DNA of 64,000 bases from NCBI GenBank assembly GCA_010365215.1, contig JAAFGT010000008.1, positions 1-64,000 of the forward strand, read 5' to 3'. The notes under the pieces were generated by a model. It did not search any database, was not told the DNA's origin, and saw only the letters and a list, made by a program, of their open reading frames with translations. A program made the position numbers and the translations under genes. The stretch comes from Acidipila sp. Lineage in GTDB: Bacteria; Acidobacteriota; Terriglobia; Acidiferrales; UBA7541. Shown here piece after piece: positions 57,837-64,000 of the stretch (position 1 is the stretch's first letter; each line of letters opens with the position of its first letter).

Positions 57837-58433
57837 TTATTCGCGCGACCAGCTCGACGGCAGGCCCGCGCGGCGCAGTTGATCGTCCAGGTCGGAAAGC
57901 TGTGCCTGCATGTCTGCGAGCTCGCGCCTCATGTCGTCAATCTTGGTTTTGGAATCGTTTATGTCGCTGCGGGAATACTGCTCGCGCAGAGCCACGTTGG
58001 GATCGCTATAATACTGCTGCTGCTTTAGATTCAACTCGCGCTGGGTAACGTCGATCTCTTTTGCCTTCAGCGCAATTTTGTCGCGCAGCTCGCTGAATTT
58101 CTTGCGCCACGCCGCCTCGTTCGCAGCCGAATCTTTGGCCTTGTCACCGGGCTTGACCACCGCTCCGGTGCCCGTGCCGGCAACGCCACTGGTGCTGCCG
58201 GTTGCCGTGGTGCTGCCGCTAGCTGGCAGGCTGCCTACCACCGAAACCGATCCCGCCGTAGCCAGGTCCTCATTCCCGTAGACGCGCTTCGCCCGCGGCG
58301 CCTCTTTCTTCTGCTCCTGCGCGCGACGCGCGGCTTCACCCAAAGAAACCTGCTGGGCAAATGACGGCACCCACGCCGGCACACACGATCCCGCCAGCAG
58401 CAGCGCCACGGCAAACTTCAAGTTGTTCTTCAT
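57837..58433 (-). CDS. Exported coiled-coil protein of unknown function
   Basis: The 198-residue protein has a signal peptide (MKNNLKFAVALLLAGSCVPA, cleavage near SFA). A stretch VSLGEAARRAQEQKKEAPRA follows, of a kind I recall as frequent in acidobacterial exported proteins. Next is a Ser/Thr/Gly-rich linker, and then a long charged coiled coil (about 105-190: KFSELRDKIALKAKEIDVTQ, IDDMRRELADMQAQLSDLDD). The ATG at 58433 is preferred over 58442 because it starts with Lys/Asn as signal peptides do. It lies between the kinase and regulator genes. It might be a sensor partner or a structural envelope protein. Confidence 0.75.
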   Translation of the reverse strand: MKNNLKFAVALLLAGSCVPAWVPSFAQQVSLGEAARRAQEQKKEAPRAKRVYGNEDLATAGSVSVVGSLPASGSTTATGSTSGVAGTGTGAVVKPGDKAKDSAANEAAWRKKFSELRDKIALKAKEIDVTQRELNLKQQQYYSDPNVALREQYSRSDINDSKTKIDDMRRELADMQAQLSDLDDQLRRAGLPSSWSRE

Positions 58434-58518
58434 ACCCACCACCTTCGCGCATGGACTTCAGCGACTCTTTGGACTCTCAGAGTTTAGATGCGTCCAGCAG
58501 CCTTAGCAACCACGTAGC

Positions 58519-59898
58519 TCAAGCCGTTGGCGCGGGTAACCAAAGGATTAACTCGGCCCCGCCTTCCGGGCGGTTCTGCGCTTCGGCGCTTCCCCCGTGC
58601 TGCACGGCGATTTTCTGGACGATGGCGAGGCCCAAGCCCGTCCCCGAGGTCTTGGTGGTATAAAAGGGCAGGAACACCTTGCTGAGGTCTTCGGCGGGGA
58701 TTCCCGGGCCATCGTCGCGAACCCCCAGCCGTTGCATCCGGCGTCCGGCCAGATCCTCGATGGTCCCAAGCACTTCGACGCGTCCCCCGGGCTTAAACCC
58801 AGGCGAGTCGCTCTTTTCGGTACCGGTTCCGGGAGCCGTTCCGGCACGCTGCGCGAGTGTCGCTTCCGCGGCATTCCGCACCAGGTTGAGCAGCGCCTGG
58901 CGCAAAAGCCCTTCGTCGCCGGCCACATCGGTAAACTCCCCGGCCGAGGAGAAGATAACTCCCGGAAAAATCTCTCGTCCTTCCGCGACCACTCGCTCCA
59001 CCAGCGGCGCCATGGCCAGGAGTTCGCCCTCCAGCTCCATCGGCCGTGCAAAGCGCAGAAATTCGGTGACCACGTGGGTGAGCGAGCGCGCCTCGCTCAA
59101 AATTTTCCCGGCATTCTCTGCCACATCGCTGCTTACCGACTGTTGCTGGATCAGTTGTGCATACGCGCACAGCGTGGCCAGCGAATTCTTGAACTCGTGG
59201 GCGATCCCCGCGGACATCTCCCCGAGCGACGCCAGGCTTTCCTTCAATCGCATCTGCCGCTGCAGCGCGGTAAGCTCGGTGAGGTCGCTCATCAGGCACA
59301 GCGCACCGGTGGCTTTACCCTCAACCATGGACACAGGCGAAATGGTCACGCCCAGGTGGCGCGTTTCGCCTGCCGCAGTGCGGTGGTCTATTTCCTGACG
59401 CTGAAAGGTCTGTCCCTGGCGCAGGCAAGCGCCCACCAGTTCGGCGAGCGCGGAATCCGTACCCAGCAGATCCGTATACCGGCGGTACTGCAGCGCGCCA
59501 ACGCCCAGCGCGGCCTCCGCTGCGGGATTCGAAAGATTCACCAGCGAGTTGGCCCCCACCACGATCAATCCCGTGGGCATGTTGCGCGTCACTGCATCGG
59601 TGAGCCGCTCCGTCCGTTGCGCGCGTTCGCGTTCCACATTACGCAGACGCTCCAGCTCGCGCTCCTGCTCCCGCAACTTCTGGATCACGGCTTGCACCGA
59701 TGCAGCAGCGAACGCCGTCTCGCCGGCCAGGGCTGGCCGCCCCGTGGTGTCTTCTTTTTTGTTGAGGCCGGCGCGCAGGTGACGCAGGAACATGTAGGAA
59801 ACCAGCAGGAACCCGAAGAACACCGCCAGCATAAAAAACGTTCCAGCGGAGAGAAAGAAACGCGGGCTTCCCGAAAATTGGATTTGCGTGGTCATCAT
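58519..59898 (-). CDS. PAS-containing sensor histidine kinase
   Basis: A 459-residue kinase with one N-terminal membrane helix (about 15-37, LSAGTFFMLAVFFGFLLVSY), a coiled coil (about 65-100), and a PAS domain (about 105-215, NMPTGLIVVGANSLVNLSNP). HisKA follows with His in GIAHEFKNSLATLCAYAQLI, then a HATPase domain ([30 protein letters not shown]). There is no extracytoplasmic sensor, so the signal is probably internal or membrane-borne. It starts 58 bp after pilD and is likely co-transcribed with it. Confidence 0.9.
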   Translation of the reverse strand: MMTTQIQFSGSPRFFLSAGTFFMLAVFFGFLLVSYMFLRHLRAGLNKKEDTTGRPALAGETAFAAASVQAVIQKLREQERELERLRNVERERAQRTERLTDAVTRNMPTGLIVVGANSLVNLSNPAAEAALGVGALQYRRYTDLLGTDSALAELVGACLRQGQTFQRQEIDHRTAAGETRHLGVTISPVSMVEGKATGALCLMSDLTELTALQRQMRLKESLASLGEMSAGIAHEFKNSLATLCAYAQLIQQQSVSSDVAENAGKILSEARSLTHVVTEFLRFARPMELEGELLAMAPLVERVVAEGREIFPGVIFSSAGEFTDVAGDEGLLRQALLNLVRNAAEATLAQRAGTAPGTGTEKSDSPGFKPGGRVEVLGTIEDLAGRRMQRLGVRDDGPGIPAEDLSKVFLPFYTTKTSGTGLGLAIVQKIAVQHGGSAEAQNRPEGGAELILWLPAPTA

Positions 59899-59956
59899 TT
59901 CTGTCTGGGTTTCTATCTGGGTTCTTTCACGCTTCTTTCTCGCGGCTGCTTCTGCG

Positions 59957-60799
59957 TCAGCGCAGCCCCGCGAAATACCACTTGAGCACCGGCCTGCCGA
60001 AGAAAACCACCAGCAGCGCCGCAGCTCCTAAAAATGTGCCGAAGGGAAGCTCGTACTGGCTGTCTTTGCGGCGCATCAACATGAATGACGTCCCGATCAC
60101 GCTGCCCAGCAGCGCGCCGGCTAGAATGGTCAGCAGTGTAGCCTTCAGTCCCATGAATGTGCCTACCATTCCCATCAGCTTCACGTCGCCAAGCCCCATC
60201 CCTTCGCGTCCGCGAAGCCGGAAGTAGCCTTCCGAGACGATCCACAGAAAGCCGTAGCCCGCCGCAGCCCCCAGCAGGGCATCGGCAAACGACAGCACCG
60301 CAGCGGGCGGCGGAAATGCGAACCAGCGCGCGGCCAGCGCCATCGCCGAACCATCGGCCACGGGCGTAAGCAAACTAAACACCAAGCCGATCACCGCTCC
60401 CGTCAGGTTCACTTTATCCGGGAGAATGCGCTCGCGCATATCCGTGACCATCAGCACGACCAGCAGCGCGCAAAGTACGGCCCACTTCGCCATCTCCGTC
60501 GTCAGACCAAAAGCGAAATAACAGGCCAGGAACAGTAATCCGTTCAGCAGTTCCACCGCCGGATACAGCGGTGAGATCGGCGTCTTGCAGCCGCGGCACT
60601 TGCCTCCCAGCAGCGCCCAGCTCAGCACGGGAATGTTGTCGTAAGCCGCGATGGCCTGATTGCATTTCGGGCAGCGCGACCGTGGGTGAACGATGGACTC
60701 CCCCGCAGGAATGCGCAGAATGCACACATTCAGGAAGCTGCCGATAATCATCCCCAGCATGAAAATTACGCCGCCAATCACAGCCCGACTCTGCCACAA
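59957..60799 (-). CDS. pilD: Prepilin leader peptidase/N-methyltransferase PilD
   Basis: PilD cleaves prepilin leaders and methylates the new N-terminus. The 280-residue protein has the N-terminal domain with zinc Cys pairs at 43/46 (CPKC) and 68/71 (CRGC), and the membrane peptidase A24 part with both catalytic Asp: 120 in VVLMVTDMRE and 204 in GLGDVKLMG. About seven membrane helices are visible. It should process both pilins at 22003 and 23178 and perhaps the pseudopilin at 34076. The gene lies in a unit with a histidine kinase, which is not the usual pilB-C-D arrangement. Confidence 0.95.
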   Translation of the reverse strand: MWQSRAVIGGVIFMLGMIIGSFLNVCILRIPAGESIVHPRSRCPKCNQAIAAYDNIPVLSWALLGGKCRGCKTPISPLYPAVELLNGLLFLACYFAFGLTTEMAKWAVLCALLVVLMVTDMRERILPDKVNLTGAVIGLVFSLLTPVADGSAMALAARWFAFPPPAAVLSFADALLGAAAGYGFLWIVSEGYFRLRGREGMGLGDVKLMGMVGTFMGLKATLLTILAGALLGSVIGTSFMLMRRKDSQYELPFGTFLGAAALLVVFFGRPVLKWYFAGLR

Positions 60800-60964
60800 G
60801 CCGCCGGACCCCTCAAGCAGCGCCGCGCTCGGTATGTTCCATGCCTAACGGCAGCCCTCTGCGTCTGCACATACTCACTCGTGCGTCCCAGTGGGTTCCG
60901 CCGCGCGCCGTCTCCGAATTTGACACTCCCGCAACGCGCCACTATATTTGTTGGTTTGCCCTCC

Positions 60965-61975
60965 ATGCGTTTACTCGAACAGTTTATCCGCCGCTATGAA
61001 CACCGCCGCTGGGCCACCGACCAGCGCGCCGTTCTGCCATTTTCATGGGGACTCGAGCATATCGGCGGGCGCGCCGACGAATCCGACCCGCGAGGCTTCC
61101 TGGATGAGTGGGTCAAGAAAACACTGGCCTCGAGCGAGGAATGGTTCTCCGCCCCACCGGCGCAAGATTACCGCTTGGAGGGCGACGAGCTGACTTTCTC
61201 CACCGCCGTGCCGTCCCCGTGGCCCGAAAATAACCTGGTGCACGCGCGCTTTTTTCCGGCAGGCAAGGCCGGCCCGGCGGTGGTGGTGATGGCACACTGG
61301 AACGCCAAGCCTGCCGAGCACGTGGCCATCTGCCGCTGGCTAAACGCAATCGGCATCTCCGCATTGCGGCTGACACTGCCGTATCACGATAGCCGCGCCA
61401 CTCCAGGGCACGAACGCGCCCACAATCTCGTAGGGCCCAACCTGGGCCTCACTCTACTTGCCAATCGCCAGGCAGTCTGCGACGCGCGCCGCTGCTTTCG
61501 GTGGCTCGAGCAGCAAGGCTACGGCAAGCTGGGTGTGCTGGGCACCAGCATCGGCTCTTCCATTGCCTTCATCACCATGGCGCACGACGCGGCGATCCGC
61601 GCCGGCACGTTTCTCCACGTATCCACCTATTTCGGGGCGGTGGTCAGCACCGGGCTTACCACCACGCACGTCTGGGAGCCGTTGCAATCACAAGTTACGC
61701 GGGAAGAGATCATCCGCTTCTGGTCGCCGATCAGCCCTTTTCCCTACGTGCACCGATTAAAAGCCGGAAAGCAAAAAGCGCTCATGGTTACGGGCCGCTA
61801 CGACCCCACGTTTTGGCCGGAATTTTCCGAGGAGATGCTGGCGGTTCTGGAACGGGATGGAATAGAAGTGGAAAGGCTGCAGCTACCTTGCGGGCACTAT
61901 TCGCTGGGCTTGCCGCCGTTCAGTTGGATGGTCGGCGCACGCCTCGGCGCCTTCTTCATGCGTACGCTGGCATAG
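60965..61975 (+). CDS. Alpha/beta hydrolase family protein
   Basis: The ATG at 60965 starts a 336-residue protein. The frame is open upstream, but that part overlaps pilD in antisense. The fold shows PAVVVMAHWNAKPAEHVAIC (oxyanion strand), the nucleophile elbow GTSIGSS with Ser in the middle, the acid-bearing MVTGRYDPTFWPEFSE, and the His in LPCGHYSLG. This matches the dienelactone-hydrolase/abhydrolase type. No signal peptide is seen. It diverges from pilD. Substrate unknown. Confidence 0.82.
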   Translation: MRLLEQFIRRYEHRRWATDQRAVLPFSWGLEHIGGRADESDPRGFLDEWVKKTLASSEEWFSAPPAQDYRLEGDELTFSTAVPSPWPENNLVHARFFPAGKAGPAVVVMAHWNAKPAEHVAICRWLNAIGISALRLTLPYHDSRATPGHERAHNLVGPNLGLTLLANRQAVCDARRCFRWLEQQGYGKLGVLGTSIGSSIAFITMAHDAAIRAGTFLHVSTYFGAVVSTGLTTTHVWEPLQSQVTREEIIRFWSPISPFPYVHRLKAGKQKALMVTGRYDPTFWPEFSEEMLAVLERDGIEVERLQLPCGHYSLGLPPFSWMVGARLGAFFMRTLA

Positions 61976-62007
61976 CTCGAGAAGGCGGCAGGGTGGTAAA
62001 CGCGCCG

Positions 62008-63552
62008 CTACCTCAGGTCACTATTTCCCAGCGCCATCTGGATGTCGCCGTCTCGAATCAGCTTGGCCACGTCGGCAATGTCCGGGGCCAGCGACCGGTC
62101 GGCGTCGACGCGCGCCGAAGCGCCGCGCACGCGCTCGTAGGCCTTGTGCGCTTCGCGCCCGGTGCGCAATGGCGCCAGCAGATCGATGCCCTGGCATGCG
62201 CAGAGCAGCTCGATGGCCAGCACGTAGCGCAGGTTATCCAGCATCGGACCCAGACGTCGCGCTGCGCTCATGCCCATCGAGACGTAATCTTCCTGGTTGC
62301 CTGAAGTGGGAATGGAATCCACCGAATGCGGCGCGGCCTGCGCTTTCATTTCGCTGGCCAGCGAGGCCGCGGTCACCTGCAGAATCATGAAGCCTGAATT
62401 GAGTCCGGCGCTCGCCGTTAAAAACGCCGGCAGCAGGCTGGTAAGAGGATTGGTCATGTGGTCGATGCGGCGCTCGGAAATGCCGGCGATGGCGCACAGC
62501 GCCACGGCCATCTGGTCCGCGGCCATGGCCAGCGGCTGTCCGTGAAAATTGCCGCCGCTGAGGACTTCGCCTTCTCCCACGGCGCCGGAGGCAAACACCA
62601 AGGGGTTGTCGGTCGCGCTGTTCAGCTCGATTTCCAGAGTGCCGCGAATCTGCGTCAAGGCGTCGCGCGCCGCGCCATGCACCTGCGGCGTGCAGCGCAC
62701 ACTGTAAGCGTCCTGCACGCGCTGGTCTTTTTCCGGCGCGCGGTGGGACTCACGGATTTCGCTGCCGGCGTTGAGCCGGCGCAGGTTTTCCGCGCTGCGC
62801 ATCTGCCCGGGGAAGGGACGCACGCGGTTCAGGCGCTCGTCGAACGCCGACGGGCTGCCGCGCAGGGCGTCGAGCGAAAGCGCCGCGGCCACGTCCGCGG
62901 TATCCGCCAGAATATCCGCGTCACGCAGCGCCAGCGCGAGCAACGCCAACATTCCCTGCGTGCCGTTCAATAGCGCCAGCCCTTCTTTCGCCTCCAGTTG
63001 GAGCGGAGCGATTTTCGCCAGGCGCATGGCCTCGGCACCGGCCATACGCTGGCTGCGATAGATGGCTTCGCCTTCTCCGATAGCCACCTGCGCCAGATGC
63101 GCCAGCGGGGCCAGGTCACCCGAGGCGCCTACGGAACCTTGCGCAGGGATTACCGGATGCACTCCGCGCGCCAGCATGGCGGCAAGCGTTTCTACCACCA
63201 CAGGACGCGCCCCGCTGAAGCCCTTGGCCAGAGTATTCGCCCGCAGCAGCATCATGGCGCGGGTTTCCGCTTCGCTCAGCGGCGCGCCCACTCCGCAGGA
63301 ATGACTGCGCACCAAGTTCACCTGCAACTGCTTGATCTGGTCTTGCGGGATGCGCACCGCGGCCAGCTTTCCAAAGCCGGTGTTGATTCCGTAGGCGGTT
63401 GCGCCCGATTCCAGCAACTTCTCAATCACCGCGCGCGATGCTTCCATGCGGCGGCGCGCTTCCGGCGCGAGCTGTATTTCGCGGCCGCGCAAGGCCACGT
63501 CGTAAACCTGCCCCAGGGTGAGGCCATTGCCGGTAATCTCAATACGATTCAT
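62008..63552 (-). CDS. hutH: Histidine ammonia-lyase
   Basis: HutH removes ammonia from histidine to give urocanate. From the ATG at 63552, which overlaps the upstream stop as ATGA, it has 514 residues. The MIO cofactor triad Ala-Ser-Gly is at 143-145 in GSVGASGDLAPLAH. Other family strings are YGINTGFGKLA, the RxQDxYS-type QRVQDAYSVRCTPQVHGAA, and NSATDNPLVF. A typical HutH is about 510 residues. No hutU, hutI or hutG is adjacent. Related tyrosine and phenylalanine lyases share the fold; SHSCGVGAP near residue 83-91 fits the histidine enzyme. Confidence 0.93.
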   Translation of the reverse strand: MNRIEITGNGLTLGQVYDVALRGREIQLAPEARRRMEASRAVIEKLLESGATAYGINTGFGKLAAVRIPQDQIKQLQVNLVRSHSCGVGAPLSEAETRAMMLLRANTLAKGFSGARPVVVETLAAMLARGVHPVIPAQGSVGASGDLAPLAHLAQVAIGEGEAIYRSQRMAGAEAMRLAKIAPLQLEAKEGLALLNGTQGMLALLALALRDADILADTADVAAALSLDALRGSPSAFDERLNRVRPFPGQMRSAENLRRLNAGSEIRESHRAPEKDQRVQDAYSVRCTPQVHGAARDALTQIRGTLEIELNSATDNPLVFASGAVGEGEVLSGGNFHGQPLAMAADQMAVALCAIAGISERRIDHMTNPLTSLLPAFLTASAGLNSGFMILQVTAASLASEMKAQAAPHSVDSIPTSGNQEDYVSMGMSAARRLGPMLDNLRYVLAIELLCACQGIDLLAPLRTGREAHKAYERVRGASARVDADRSLAPDIADVAKLIRDGDIQMALGNSDLR

Positions 63553-63968
63553 GATGCCGTGGCCATTTCCTGAAACACCTTCGCATATTTTTCCGGGAGT
63601 GGACACATTTTCAGGTTCGCGTCGGTGACCACATGCGAAGTCTCGCCCTCGGCCAGTAACAACCCGTCGGCCTGGCGCAAAATCTCGTAGGTAAACTGGA
63701 CCAGCGACCCGCGCACGCCTTTTAGCCGCGTGCGAATCAGAATGAGGTCGTCGTAGCGCGCGGGAGATTTATACCGGCAGCGCGCTTCGGCCACGGCGAT
63801 GAAGCATCCATGCTCGCGTTCCATCTCGCGGTAGTCGAGTCCCAGCGAGCGCATCAATTCCACGCGGCCGACTTCGAACCAGATAAAAAAGTTGGCGTGA
63901 TACACCACTCCCATCTGATCCGTTTCGGCGTAGCGCACCCGCACCGTAGTTTCGTGGGAATCTCTCAC
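63549..63968 (-). CDS. YbgC/FadM-type acyl-CoA thioesterase
   Basis: A small hotdog-fold thioesterase of 139 residues from a GTG at 63968. The active-site Asp17 is in VRYAETDQMGVVYHANFFIW, the classical family start, followed by FEVGRVELMRSLGLDYREME. It overlaps hutH by ATGA. In other bacteria YbgC is linked to the Tol-Pal system, but no tol gene is visible here. The start lies 32 bases from the window edge, and a start further upstream cannot be excluded. Confidence 0.88.
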   Translation of the reverse strand: MRDSHETTVRVRYAETDQMGVVYHANFFIWFEVGRVELMRSLGLDYREMEREHGCFIAVAEARCRYKSPARYDDLILIRTRLKGVRGSLVQFTYEILRQADGLLLAEGETSHVVTDANLKMCPLPEKYAKVFQEMATAS

Positions 63969-64000
63969 CGCGGGGAAGTGTAGTCGAAACCCCGGCAGGG

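Noticed and set aside
1-64000. CRISPR arrays, insertion sequences, prophage, restriction or defence genes
   Set aside because: No regularly spaced repeats, transposase, integrase, phage structural gene or known defence family was seen on either strand.

Overview
The window looks like a stretch of chromosome from an Acidobacteriota bacterium, probably of the Terriglobia/Koribacter type. This rests on family content and is an inference: moderately high GC, a secreted carboxypeptidase-regulatory-like protein, a 1056-residue BNR/sortilin-type secreted protein, PilZ and LolA-like periplasmic proteins, a small zinc-ribbon protein, and a pilBTCSR-pilA order that is also known from Myxococcus. I see no insertion sequence, phage, plasmid origin or CRISPR array. 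Nearly all DNA is coding, and many genes are packed with ATGA-type overlaps.

Layout. 1-4.6 kb: end of a nucleotidyltransferase, LemA, then a phoH-ybeY-corC operon. 4.6-11.4 kb: a class-C-type serine hydrolase, the GTPase Era, and the NtrY/NtrX two-component system. 11.7-23.7 kb: a type IV pilus locus in the order pilB-pilT-pilC-pilS-pilR, then a membrane protein with a spermidine-synthase-like domain, then two pilin genes. Each pilin gene is preceded by a good sigma-54 promoter match, and the adjacent PilR is the expected activator. 23.8-28.2 kb: LolA, a glycine-zipper protein, a REC-PAS-GGDEF diguanylate cyclase and a Crp/Fnr regulator. 28.3-35.0 kb: a second pilus/type II-like assembly operon (platform protein, ATPase, PilM, PilN, PilO, PilP-like and an aberrant pseudopilin). 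35-43.2 kb: HAD phosphatase, RmlD-like reductase, threonine synthase, a periplasmic protein, a PilZ protein, the giant BNR protein and a zinc-ribbon protein. 43.2-54.2 kb: a candidate small RNA, tRNA-Ala(CGC), an S41 protease, TatB/TatC, a glutaminyl-cyclase-like M28 protein, a DUF4230 protein, NadB, AroB, an acyl-CoA synthetase and UbiE/MenG. 54.4-64 kb: a surface or periplasmic protein, a sigma-54 response regulator and histidine kinase next to prepilin peptidase PilD, an alpha/beta hydrolase, HutH and a YbgC-type thioesterase.

How it fits together. The window carries two motor/platform sets (PilB/PilC twice, PilT once), the alignment complex PilMNOP, two pilins, PilD, and three histidine kinase/sigma-54 activator pairs, two of them beside pilus genes. 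c-di-GMP making and binding proteins are also present. The secretin PilQ/GspD and the minor pilins are not seen, so they must be elsewhere or absent. The most unusual sequence features are in-frame minisatellites that add pentapeptide repeats to the N-terminus of Era and the C-terminus of PhoH, paired sigma-54 pilin promoters, a recurring extended -10 element very close to start codons, and the second pilus-like operon with its Glu5-less, Asn-Pro-repeat pseudopilin.
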